A stretch of 64,000 nt of DNA from an uncultured Gammaproteobacteria bacterium (GCA_902509905.1 CABWZI010000003.1:53542-117541), one strand, 5' to 3'; counted from the first letter of the stretch, positions 27,224 to 35,220 are shown. A program made the numbers and translations. The notes: generated from the letters alone by a model not told the origin.

Positions 27224-27655
27224 TTAAAACAAACCTTCTGGTGTGCGAACCTTTAAAAGCAGTGTGAATAACGCATAGAGTGTGAGAGAGAACACAATAG
27301 TGACACCCAGTTTTATGAGTATTACACGCCAAAAGTCTTTTGGTTCTGTTGGCTTGCTGTAATACATTACAAGCGAAAAGAACACGATCATAGAGGCTAA
27401 ATAAAAGCCTAATATTTTGAGTGATAAGATAAATGCAGTTGCAATAGCAATACCTGGCATTAAGTCTTTAAAATTAGTTGATTTATCTGCCTCGCCCTTT
27501 TCAAACCAAAGCATTAGGGAGAGCACAGCAATTGTTCCTGAAATGAGCCTTGGAAATAGGTAGTCTTCATTATTTCCTAAGATAAAGGATGCATAAACCA
27601 GAAAAGCACTAAAAAGAGTAATTAGAACTGTAGAAATTTTAAATGGTTTATTCAT
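27224..27655 (-). CDS. Tripartite tricarboxylate transporter small membrane subunit (TctB family)
   Basis: 143 residues from ATG at 27655 (MNKPFKISTVLIT), with four hydrophobic segments as usual for TctB. The frame extends further upstream to 27697, but that part overlaps the tctA coding end; starting at 27655 places the gene 4 bases after the tctA stop and is preferred. TctB has low sequence conservation, so the assignment rests on length, membrane pattern and position between tctA and tctC. Confidence 0.88.
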   Translation of the reverse strand: MNKPFKISTVLITLFSAFLVYASFILGNNEDYLFPRLISGTIAVLSLMLWFEKGEADKSTNFKDLMPGIAIATAFILSLKILGFYLASMIVFFSLVMYYSKPTEPKDFWRVILIKLGVTIVFSLTLYALFTLLLKVRTPEGLF

Positions 27656-27659
27656 AATT

Positions 27660-29141
27660 CTATTTAGATTTTCGACTCGAGTAGATGCCATATGCAATTG
27701 ATGCTAGACACAAGACAATTAAAATCAGATTGATTGTTCCTGAAGTAAAGTGTTGGAATGAGCTACCCTTTGCGTTGCCTATCATGTTGCCAAGTAAGAA
27801 TTTTTCTTCAGTCATCGTTCCTAAAATTAAACCAAGCACTACAGGAACAGGACTAAATCCAGCCTTACTACCAAAGTACATCAAAGTTCCTAAGACAAAC
27901 ATAATTAACACATCAGAATAATCATTCTGGATGCTGTAAGTCCCAAAGACTGCTAACAATAAAATACCAACTGCCATGTAGTTATCTGGGACTTTCATAA
28001 TCCATTTGCTATGGCGACTTAAAAATAGACCAATAATTAGCATCAAAATCTGAGCAATGATTAGCGAATCAATAAAAGTCCAAACAACCTCAGTGTTTTT
28101 TGTAAAGATATCGTGTCCAGGAAAAATTCCATGAATCAACAAACCACCAAGCAGAACTGCTGCAGTTGGACTTCCAGGAATACTCAAGGTTAAAAGTGGT
28201 ATTAATGATGGTCCAACCATCGAGTTATTTGCGCTCTCTGCAGCAATGATGGCCTCAGGCTCACCCTTTCCATAGTTTGACCTATTAGAACTCACTTTTT
28301 TAGATTGATCATAGGCAACAATACCAGCAATTTGGCCTCCTGCACCAGGGATTATTCCAATCACCGAGCCTATAATAGAACCTATTGAGAGGGCTTTGAT
28401 TTTCCCAGAAACCAGCCTAAAAGACTGCATTAAAGTTGAGTCGCCTGTGGCTGAGAACACTTCGTTTTTACGGCCGTAAAAATTCTCTAGGAGATTCCAT
28501 ACTTGAGGCATTGCAAATAAACCAATCAGACCAACAACGATATGAACTCCGCCTTCTAAGTGATCAGTGAAAACAAATCGCTCCATAGCACTTGTTGGAT
28601 GCTCTCCAATAGTTGCCAGCATGAGTCCAAATAAACCTGACATCAATCCCTTGATGACAGATTTTGCATCCAAGGTGGCAATAATGGTAATACCTAAAAT
28701 AGCAACCCAGAATAGCTCTGTTGACATGAACTTAAGAGAGAGTGCTGCAAGAGGAGGTGTAAAAAATATAAGAATTAATACACCAAATATACCGCCAACA
28801 AAAGAGCTCATAAAACAGTAATGAAGAGCATCTTTGGCCTTGCCACTTTGAGCCATTTTATGCCCATCCATTGCCGTTGCTATATTGGCTGGTGCCCCTG
28901 GTACGTTGACCAGTATGGCGCTGATTGCGCCGCCAGCGACTGTAGCCGTATACATAGCACCAAGAAGTATTAAACCACTCTCAGGCTTCATATGGAAAGT
29001 AAAAGGGATTAGAAGTGCAACTGACATTGTAGGGCTAAGTCCAGGAAGAGCCCCAAGAATGATGCCTGCGAATGTACCGCCTACTAGAAGCGCTATATGA
29101 TAAACAGTAAAAACATTATCAAAATAATTTAAAAATTCCAT
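27660..29141 (-). CDS. Tripartite tricarboxylate transporter large membrane subunit (TctA family)
   Basis: 493 residues with about 10-12 membrane segments. The N-terminal family signature GTFAGIILGALPGLSPTMSV (residues 22-41) and the second glycine-proline motif IGSVIGIIPGAGGQIAGIV (about 255-273) are present. It forms the ion-coupled channel of the transporter. It is the first gene of the minus-strand operon tctA-tctB-tctC-fusion-pta and starts directly downstream of the twin palindromes, so the whole catabolic unit is probably under the divergent GntR regulator. Confidence 0.94.
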   Translation of the reverse strand: MEFLNYFDNVFTVYHIALLVGGTFAGIILGALPGLSPTMSVALLIPFTFHMKPESGLILLGAMYTATVAGGAISAILVNVPGAPANIATAMDGHKMAQSGKAKDALHYCFMSSFVGGIFGVLILIFFTPPLAALSLKFMSTELFWVAILGITIIATLDAKSVIKGLMSGLFGLMLATIGEHPTSAMERFVFTDHLEGGVHIVVGLIGLFAMPQVWNLLENFYGRKNEVFSATGDSTLMQSFRLVSGKIKALSIGSIIGSVIGIIPGAGGQIAGIVAYDQSKKVSSNRSNYGKGEPEAIIAAESANNSMVGPSLIPLLTLSIPGSPTAAVLLGGLLIHGIFPGHDIFTKNTEVVWTFIDSLIIAQILMLIIGLFLSRHSKWIMKVPDNYMAVGILLLAVFGTYSIQNDYSDVLIMFVLGTLMYFGSKAGFSPVPVVLGLILGTMTEEKFLLGNMIGNAKGSSFQHFTSGTINLILIVLCLASIAYGIYSSRKSK

Positions 29142-29167
29142 TGTGTCCCCTCATAAACACATATTAA

Positions 29168-29203
29168 TTCATATATATGAATATAAAAACTCATATATAT
29201 GAG
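29168..29203. promoter_or_regulatory. Twin 14-bp palindromes between tctA and gntR (candidate operators)
   Basis: TTCATATATATGAA (29168-29181) and CTCATATATATGAG (29190-29203) are both perfect palindromes sharing the core TCATATATATGA. Their centres are 22 bases apart, close to two helical turns, so two dimers could bind the same face. They lie 27 and 49 bases before the tctA ATG, where a repressor would block its promoter. Assignment to the adjacent GntR regulator is inference. Confidence 0.75.
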
Positions 29204-29361
29204 TAAAGCATGCTACACTTACGATATTTAATTGTCAATAAAAAAAATTAACTGAGCAGAAGAAAATTTGGTTAAAGTTTGCTAATTGCTTATTAAATCA
29301 ATCTAATCAAGACAAAATTAATATTTAAAATAATTATTAAAAAACACACTGTTAAGCATTT

Positions 29362-30084
29362 ATGTCTCAAAAGCTCTATCAAAAGGTAATCGATTTTATT
29401 AATAATCAAATTAATAGTGGCGATCTTATTATTGGTGATTTGATTCCATCTGAATCTCAGCTCTCAAAGAAGCTTAACGTGAGTATAGGCACTGTTAGAA
29501 AGGCAATCGATAAACTTGAGAATAGCAAAGTACTCTACAGACACCATGGAAAAGGGACTTATGTTTCAGATCATGGGTTTGACAATAGTATCTTTAACTT
29601 CTTTAGTTATGGTAAGCAGGATGGATCCTCTATTCGTATCTACAAAACAACTCCAGTAAGAGTCAAAGAGAAAGCATCTGCAGAAATTGCCTTTCAGCTT
29701 GGAATTAATCAAGGCGATGAGGTTATCTATCTCGAAAGACTTGGTTACATTGACAAAAAAAGCCCCATTATTGTAGAAAAGTCATGGTGGGTTGCTGAAG
29801 TTGTCGAGGGCTTGCAAGACTCCTCGATACACATACCTGATCTGTTGTATGCGGTTATTCTTAAACAATTTAACACCCAAATCACCTCATCTCAAGAGGT
29901 TTTAACGGCTGGAATCTCAGACAATGAAATTGCTGAAACGCTCCACATTAATCAAGGTGATCCAGTCGTTATTTTGAACCGACATTCCTATGCCAAAGAT
30001 AAAGGCTTGGTAGAGTTTAGAATTACAACTGGTAGAGCCGATATGTTTAGTTATACAACAACGATTGGAAACCCCGATGCATAG
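29362..30084 (+). CDS. GntR/HutC-family transcriptional regulator
   Basis: 240 residues. The winged helix-turn-helix (about 5-70; DLIIGDLIPSESQLSKKLNVS, then SIGTVRKAIDKLE) is followed by a UTRA effector domain (about 90-235). HutC-type regulators usually repress catabolic operons until a pathway metabolite binds the UTRA domain. It is divergent from tctA and shares the intergenic region with the twin palindromes. It is followed, on the same strand, by the aldolase and aminotransferase-like genes. The inducer is probably the imported acid or a derivative. Confidence 0.93.
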   Translation: MSQKLYQKVIDFINNQINSGDLIIGDLIPSESQLSKKLNVSIGTVRKAIDKLENSKVLYRHHGKGTYVSDHGFDNSIFNFFSYGKQDGSSIRIYKTTPVRVKEKASAEIAFQLGINQGDEVIYLERLGYIDKKSPIIVEKSWWVAEVVEGLQDSSIHIPDLLYAVILKQFNTQITSSQEVLTAGISDNEIAETLHINQGDPVVILNRHSYAKDKGLVEFRITTGRADMFSYTTTIGNPDA

Positions 30085-30133
30085 ACTGAATATGTTTTGC
30101 CTTCATTAATTTAAGAGGTTAAACTTAGCAGCT

Positions 30134-30859
30134 ATGGATAATGACTTTACCCAAGAACGAGAAGATCTCGCAGCTGCTTTTAGGTGGTCTGTAAGGCTAA
30201 ATATGCATGAGGCAGTCGCCAATCACTTCAGTTTGGCAGTTAATGAGAGTGGCTCAAAGTTTCTTTTGAATCCTATCGGTATGCATTTTTCTGAAATATC
30301 TGCAAGTGATCTGATACTTATTGATGCCAATAACAAAGATACTATGAATCAGCATAATGCTCCAGACCCTACAGCTTGGGCAATACATAGCGCACTCCAT
30401 CGAAATAATCCACACGCTCGTTGTATTCTTCATTTGCATCCAAAATATGCAACCATCCTGTCTTCACTAGATGACAAAGAAATGAAGCCTATTGATCAAA
30501 ATACAATGCGCTTTTATAAAAGGGTCTCTATCGATAGAGACTTCAGCGGCATGGGCTTAGGTAAAGAGGCAGAAAGATTGAGCACCCTTCTGGGTAAAAA
30601 TCCTGTCCTTTTGATGGGAAATCATGGCGTTCTAACTGCTGCTAAAACTGTTGCCAGCGCTTTTGATGAATTGTATTACTTTGAAAAATCTTGCCAAACC
30701 CTTATTGAAGCATATCAAACTGGTCAAAAGCTTCATGTCGTAAATCACAAAGTAGCTAAAAAAACGGCTCAACAGTGGCAAGATTATGACGCCTCTGATC
30801 TTCATTTTGCAGCACTAAAGCGAATTTTAGACAAAGAAGAGCCCGACTATAGAAATTAA
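30134..30859 (+). CDS. Class II aldolase/adducin family protein
   Basis: 241 residues. The zinc ligands are visible as H100 and H102 (CILHLHPKYAT) and a third histidine in LLMGNHGVLT near residue 160, the pattern of FucA/AraD-type enzymes. These cleave or epimerise sugar phosphates and short hydroxy-acids. Some family members act as decarboxylases or as C-C lyases for non-sugar substrates, so the reaction here is open. It lies 49 bases after gntR and 15 bases before the class V enzyme, pointing to a joint pathway step. Confidence 0.9.
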   Translation: MDNDFTQEREDLAAAFRWSVRLNMHEAVANHFSLAVNESGSKFLLNPIGMHFSEISASDLILIDANNKDTMNQHNAPDPTAWAIHSALHRNNPHARCILHLHPKYATILSSLDDKEMKPIDQNTMRFYKRVSIDRDFSGMGLGKEAERLSTLLGKNPVLLMGNHGVLTAAKTVASAFDELYYFEKSCQTLIEAYQTGQKLHVVNHKVAKKTAQQWQDYDASDLHFAALKRILDKEEPDYRN

Positions 30860-30874
30860 AAAACAGGAGAGATC

Positions 30875-32110
30875 ATGCCAAAACTTGACATTGATTATGT
30901 AAGAACACAATTCCCAGCTTTTAATGATCCATTAAGTGCTAAATGGTCCTTTTTTGAAAATGCTGGTGGAAGCTATGTCCCGTCAAATGTAATCGAGCGC
31001 TTGAATCATTTTATGACCTCTACCAAAGTTCAGCCATACGCAGAGTTTGATACCTCGGCTATAGCTGGCGAGAATATGGACAAGGCGACCAATTTTTTTG
31101 CTGAGATGATTAATGCTAATAATGATGAAATCATAATTGGTGGCTCAACCACAATGAACATGTATGTTCTCTCGAATGCTATGAAAAGCCTTTTAAAGCC
31201 GGGAGATGAAGTGATTGTTACTAATCAGGACCATGAAGCAAATGTAGGCGCCTGGAGAAGGCTTGCTGAACACGGGATGATAGTTAAGGAGTGGCAAATC
31301 AATAATGATACTGCTGAACTTGAAATAGATGACTTAAAAGCACTCTTATCTAATAAAACAAAAATTGTTGCGGTGACTCACTGCTCAAATATTGTTGGAT
31401 CTATCAATGATCTAAAATCAATCGCTGAACTAGTCCATCAATACGATGCATATATTGTTGGAGATGGTGTCTCTTATGCTCCCCATGGATTTCCAGATGT
31501 AAAGAGCCTAGACGTTGATTTTTATGCTTTTAGTCTTTATAAGACGTATGGACCTCATTTGGGTCTTTTGTATGGAAAAAAGGAGATTCTTAATCAACTA
31601 CCTAATCAAAATCATGAGTTTTTAGAGGGTGATGTGCCCTACACTCTTAATCCTGGGGGGCCAAATCATGAAGAGCTCTCATGCTTAGTTGGAGTTTATG
31701 AATACTTTATGAACCTCTTTGAGCATCACTACCCTGGTGAAAACCTTCCTATCAGAGAGAAAATTCATAAGGTAAATGAGTTAATTGCAGAACATGAAAT
31801 GGAGATTGCTAATCCACTTCTAGACTACTTGAGTAATAGAAGTGAAATAAGACTCATCGGCAAGAAAACAATCACTAACAAAGATAGAGCGCCAACAATA
31901 GCCTTTACCATGAAAAACAAGTCATCCAAAGAGCTAAGCAGTGAGCTGGTAAAGTATGGGATTGCAACAAGGAATGATAATTTCTATGCCTGGAGATGTT
32001 TAATGGCTCTAGGTATTAATGTCAATGATGGTGTTGTTAGAACCAGTATGGTTCATTACAATAGTCATGAAGATGTTAACAAACTCATTAATGCTTTAAA
32101 ACAAATTTAG
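30875..32110 (+). CDS. Class V aminotransferase-fold PLP enzyme (VC1184-like subfamily), not a desulfurase
   Basis: 411 residues. The PLP lysine is K223 in YAFSLYKTYGPHLG and the ring-stacking histidine is H120 in QDHEANVGAW. The C-terminal loop that holds the persulfide cysteine in SufS/IscS reads RNDNFYAWRCLMALGI, with Tyr at the catalytic Cys position, so it is unlikely to be a cysteine desulfurase despite the similarity. The pattern matches the 'cysteine desulfurase-like' VC1184 subfamily, of unknown reaction (lyase or aminotransferase). A ribosome site (AGGAGAG) precedes ATG. An intrinsic terminator closes the operon at 32136. Confidence 0.88.
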   Translation: MPKLDIDYVRTQFPAFNDPLSAKWSFFENAGGSYVPSNVIERLNHFMTSTKVQPYAEFDTSAIAGENMDKATNFFAEMINANNDEIIIGGSTTMNMYVLSNAMKSLLKPGDEVIVTNQDHEANVGAWRRLAEHGMIVKEWQINNDTAELEIDDLKALLSNKTKIVAVTHCSNIVGSINDLKSIAELVHQYDAYIVGDGVSYAPHGFPDVKSLDVDFYAFSLYKTYGPHLGLLYGKKEILNQLPNQNHEFLEGDVPYTLNPGGPNHEELSCLVGVYEYFMNLFEHHYPGENLPIREKIHKVNELIAEHEMEIANPLLDYLSNRSEIRLIGKKTITNKDRAPTIAFTMKNKSSKELSSELVKYGIATRNDNFYAWRCLMALGINVNDGVVRTSMVHYNSHEDVNKLINALKQI

Positions 32111-32135
32111 TATATTGTTGTTAGTGTTAATATTG

Positions 32136-32166
32136 TGCAGCTCCCTGTTAAGGAGCTGCAATTTTT
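32136..32166 (+). terminator. Intrinsic terminator after the gntR-aldolase-aminotransferase operon
   Basis: TGCAGCTCC (32136-32144) pairs perfectly with GGAGCTGCA (32152-32160) across a 7-base loop and is followed by ATTTTT. Confidence 0.92.
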
Positions 32167-32173
32167 AGCCATT

Positions 32174-32323
32174 CTAGCTTTCACCTTGCTCAAACACTGC
32201 CTCTTTGTCAGCCTCAGTTTTCGATGCATACTCCTCATCAGTTAACATATGCCAACCGATACAATCTCCAGTAGGTGACCTTCCGCATCCACAAGTCCCA
32301 TTTTCGTTTCTTAAATTTGCCAT
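32174..32323 (-). CDS. 49-residue CDGSH-like small protein
   Basis: Start ATG at 32323 is preceded by a strong ribosome site (AAGGAAG, 5 bases before ATG). The protein contains NGTCGCGRSPTGDCIGWH: the order C-x-C-x2-S-x4-C-x-G-x-H closely resembles the 2Fe-2S CDGSH motif (C-x-C-x2-S/T-x3-P-x-C-D-G-x-H), one residue shorter and with Ile and Trp in place of Asp and Ser. The remainder is acidic (DEEYASKTEADKEAVFEQ). A small iron-sulfur or zinc protein is likely; which metal is unknown. It faces the terminator of the opposite operon and is divergent from the LysR gene. Confidence 0.8.
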   Translation of the reverse strand: MANLRNENGTCGCGRSPTGDCIGWHMLTDEEYASKTEADKEAVFEQGES

Positions 32324-32491
32324 TATTCTTCCTTATTTTGATTAAAAAATGCCAGATTTTGACTTGTAGTTCTGGCTGACTAATTAATACAACGCCTCTG
32401 CAGATTAATAGCGATGAGTCATTGATTGTGGCATTATAATGATTTAAAATATGCAATAAAGATTAACTTTATTAAAATACTATTGCATATT

Positions 32492-33370
32492 ATGAAACAA
32501 TATACTTTTACTGATCTAGAGACATTCAAGGCTGTGGTTGAATCTAGAAGTTTTAATTTAGCTGCAGATAGACTAAACACAAGTGCTGCAACAGTGAGTC
32601 GTCGTATTAATACTCTAGAATCTGCACTAGGAGTAAGACTACTTAACCGCACTACAAGGAATATAAACTTAACTGAGGCTGGTGAACAGTATCTTGACGA
32701 TGTTAAAAATATCCTAACAAATGTCGAATGCTCAGAAGATAGAATCAGAGAGGGCAAGATCGAACCAAAAGGTGAACTCAGGATTGCAGCACCAATCAGT
32801 TTTGGACTAAATCACCTATCTCCAATTCTTCCAGAATTTATGAACAGGTATCCTGATATTAGTATCAACTTAAAGTTAGAGGACAGTCTAACCGACCTTC
32901 AGGCAGAAGGAATAGACATAGCTCTACGAATTGGCAAAAATATTAAAGACTCATCATTAATCGCTACCGCACTATGTCCTATTCCAATAGTAATCTGTGC
33001 ATCACCTCAGTATATTAAAGCGAATGGTGAGCCAAAAAATATTGATGAATTAAATGACCATAGTTTTGTAGGTTATAGTTTGGCAACTAATAATCTTCAG
33101 ATACCGATAGATTTAAATATTGACCCAAAAATTCGCTTCACAGCAAATAATGGCGATGTGATGAGAAATGCTGTGATTAATGGAATAGGTATCACCGCGC
33201 TGCCTTTATTCTTTGTCAAGCAAGATATCGATGATGGAAAATTAATTAGTATAGTCAAGGACCATAAAATTGAGCCCGAGACGTTATATGTTGTTAGACT
33301 CTCCAGGCGATTTACACCATCAAAAGTTAGAGTAATGGTAGATTATCTAAAGCAGGCGTTTAAGAAGTAA
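32492..33370 (+). CDS. LysR-family transcriptional regulator
   Basis: 292 residues from ATG at 32492 (MKQYTFTDLETFKAVVESRS). The frame extends to 32426, but the extra 22 residues precede the helix-turn-helix and have no homology pattern, so the later start is chosen. Residues 1-62 form the winged HTH (SAATVSRRINTLESALGVRL), followed by an effector domain of the PBP2 type; PAPISFG-like RIAAPISFG and DIALRIGKN place it in the DsdC/CrgA-like branch. It is convergent with the PanB-like gene and its target is not evident. Confidence 0.93.
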   Translation: MKQYTFTDLETFKAVVESRSFNLAADRLNTSAATVSRRINTLESALGVRLLNRTTRNINLTEAGEQYLDDVKNILTNVECSEDRIREGKIEPKGELRIAAPISFGLNHLSPILPEFMNRYPDISINLKLEDSLTDLQAEGIDIALRIGKNIKDSSLIATALCPIPIVICASPQYIKANGEPKNIDELNDHSFVGYSLATNNLQIPIDLNIDPKIRFTANNGDVMRNAVINGIGITALPLFFVKQDIDDGKLISIVKDHKIEPETLYVVRLSRRFTPSKVRVMVDYLKQAFKK

Positions 33371-33390
33371 TCGCTCAAAAGACCTTTTAA

Positions 33391-34182
33391 TTAAATGCTT
33401 TTGATGAATTTATCAAATACATTGTCATCAAGTTTCACTGTGAATTCCTTGTTGGCAAATGTATTATTTTCAACGTCCAAGATATACTCTTTGTAAGCGC
33501 TTACTCTCTCATTATGTAATCTTTCATACTCGCTGGATAAGTCTCTATACTGTTTGGCGTGCCTAGGAATAAACCCCTTATTTTCACCCAAAATATCTGC
33601 AGAAAATAGATATTGAGCATTACAGTCAGCTCCAGAACCCAATGAGATAGTAAATAAAGAGGTTCTATTAGTGATCTCTTTTGCAAGACTATACGGAATA
33701 ACCTCTAGTTCAATTGCAAAAGCGCCTGCAGATTCATAGCTCTTAGCCATATCCCAGACAGCTTTTGCCTCCTCTAAAGATTTTCCAACAGCCCTGTAAC
33801 CACCAGTCAAAGTAATTTTTGGAGGTATAAGTCCAGCATGTGCAATAACAGGAACCCCTTCTCTCGCTAAAACTTCAATAACTTGAGGGCTCATAGGGCA
33901 ATAAATAGACTGGGCGCCTTGATTCATTGCTTGCATAGCACTTCTCAAAGCTTCATCTGCATTAGTATGCTCTCCCCACTGCAATCCAAACTGAAAATGA
34001 ACTCCTTTGAGCGAGCTTGGAAAGTGTGACTTGGATTGAGAATACCCGGTACCAATCATTTCTATGCCAGCCTCTTTAGCTGCGATAGCTTGATCTAATG
34101 TATCCACTTGAACAAATTTAACGGTTCTTTTTCCCTTGAGATTTTTTAAATCGAAAACGGTCAAACCTAGATCACTCATCAT
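33391..34182 (-). CDS. PanB-like protein lacking most metal ligands
   Basis: 263 residues, alignable by eye to ketopantoate hydroxymethyltransferase: IAHAGLIPPKITLTGGYRAV (113-132) matches the GHLGLTPQ...GGYKVQG region, IELEVIP retains the catalytic-base glutamate (E160, E. coli E181), and SLGSGADCNAQ matches IGAGNVTDGQ. However, the magnesium ligands D45, D84 and E114 of the E. coli enzyme fall in GTGYSQ, HFQFGL and IYCPMS here, with no acidic residue. It is therefore probably not PanB but a related aldolase-fold enzyme with another substrate. The start overlaps the PhyH gene stop (ATGATGA), so the two are coupled. Confidence 0.78.
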   Translation of the reverse strand: MMSDLGLTVFDLKNLKGKRTVKFVQVDTLDQAIAAKEAGIEMIGTGYSQSKSHFPSSLKGVHFQFGLQWGEHTNADEALRSAMQAMNQGAQSIYCPMSPQVIEVLAREGVPVIAHAGLIPPKITLTGGYRAVGKSLEEAKAVWDMAKSYESAGAFAIELEVIPYSLAKEITNRTSLFTISLGSGADCNAQYLFSADILGENKGFIPRHAKQYRDLSSEYERLHNERVSAYKEYILDVENNTFANKEFTVKLDDNVFDKFIKSI

Positions 34183-35015
34183 AAAGCCCTTTGATAAAGG
34201 GCAGGAAACATTTTTCCAGATAAATCATCACCATTTCGATAGCCATTTGACTCCATTATGGCTCTTTCAGCTTGGGCCCAATCCCCTCGATACTCAATCT
34301 TAGAGCCCTCTTTAGCCATTCTTAGTGTATATCTATGAATGTCATTCTTTGGCATTGACTGACTTAGACTGCCATGGAGTGTGCGAATGTCAAAATAGAC
34401 GCAATCACCAACTTCTAAGTCCCAATGCAGAAACTCATAGTCATCCTTATTTTCAAGAATATTTGGGGTAATGTCATAACTTTTTCCGTTAACCATTCCA
34501 GCCACTCCATCATCAGGATGCCCCTCTTGGAATCGAGTTCGAATATAAAGCTTATCCCAAAGATGTGACCCCTTAATCCACGCTATCGCTTCTTCTTTAG
34601 GGACAGGCTCTAAAGGAAGCCATAAAACGCACATAGAACCTTCAAAGTCAAAGTATGAAATATCGTGATGGAATGGAGCTCCTGATTTAGATCCTGCCTC
34701 CCTGAGAAACCAGTTATCCATAACAAGATTTACTTGTTCTGCATTCATCAGCTCTGCAGCAAGCTGAGATGTTGGGGAATTGTAAACAAAATCCTTAAAC
34801 TCATCAAAAAGATCCCAGGTCCAAAAATCTTCATAGTAACCAGGAGCGTCTCTATCTTTGGTGTGCCTCACAAAACGTGAGCTGGGATTTTTAATATCTT
34901 TCGAGATTCCTTTTCTAAGCTTTTCAATCCACTCTCGATCAAACTTGCCTTTAATTAAAACAGCACCATCTTTTTTATACTGATCAATATGCTCAGTATT
35001 GAGCAGCTTACTCAT
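34179..35015 (-). CDS. PhyH-family Fe(II)/2-oxoglutarate oxygenase
   Basis: 278 residues. The iron triad is H116-x-D118 (PFHHDISYFD) and H214 (RTLHGSLS), with R228 (HRYTLRM) as a likely 2-oxoglutarate anchor. Conserved WFLREAGSKSGAPFHHD places it in the phytanoyl-CoA dioxygenase-like group; substrate unknown. It is translationally coupled to the PanB-like gene, so the two should act on the same compound. The zinc ribbon gene lies 13 bases upstream on the same strand and may share the transcript. Confidence 0.88.
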   Translation of the reverse strand: MSKLLNTEHIDQYKKDGAVLIKGKFDREWIEKLRKGISKDIKNPSSRFVRHTKDRDAPGYYEDFWTWDLFDEFKDFVYNSPTSQLAAELMNAEQVNLVMDNWFLREAGSKSGAPFHHDISYFDFEGSMCVLWLPLEPVPKEEAIAWIKGSHLWDKLYIRTRFQEGHPDDGVAGMVNGKSYDITPNILENKDDYEFLHWDLEVGDCVYFDIRTLHGSLSQSMPKNDIHRYTLRMAKEGSKIEYRGDWAQAERAIMESNGYRNGDDLSGKMFPALYQRAL

Positions 35016-35028
35016 TCAAATTTGTGAG

Positions 35029-35220
35029 TTAGACTGCGCAGGTCATGTCGCTTCCACAACACAATGGTGACTTGATTTTGCCATGCCCATTTGGACATTT
35101 TGAGATTTGAACTGAACTCCCATCATCAAGCTTAAGTGAGCCATCGACCAAAGGCTCATCACACTTAGCACAGGTTGCATTTACAGACATTCCACAATTA
35201 TCACATTCATATGTTGCCAT
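35029..35220 (-). CDS. Small zinc ribbon-like protein
   Basis: 63 residues with CDNCGMSVNATCAKCDEP (two CxxC knuckles), then CPNGHGK and PLCCGSDMTC, giving eight cysteines plus a histidine, enough for one or two metal sites. A clear ribosome site (CGGAG) precedes ATG at 35220. It probably opens the transcript of the oxygenase and PanB-like genes. Function unknown; small proteins of this type often act as metal-dependent accessory or rubredoxin-like factors. Confidence 0.8.
   Translation of the reverse strand: MATYECDNCGMSVNATCAKCDEPLVDGSLKLDDGSSVQISKCPNGHGKIKSPLCCGSDMTCAV

Noticed and set aside
27656..27697. An earlier start for tctB at 27697
   Set aside because: It would overlap the coding end of tctA by more than 30 bases; ATG at 27655 gives the usual spacing and N-terminus.
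30875..32110. Cysteine desulfurase (SufS) identity for the class V PLP enzyme
   Set aside because: The residue aligned with the catalytic Cys is Tyr, and no SUF or ISC genes are adjacent.
32426..32491. An earlier start for the LysR gene at 32426
   Set aside because: The added 22 residues precede the usual LysR N-terminus and do not fit the helix-turn-helix pattern; ATG at 32492 gives the standard beginning.
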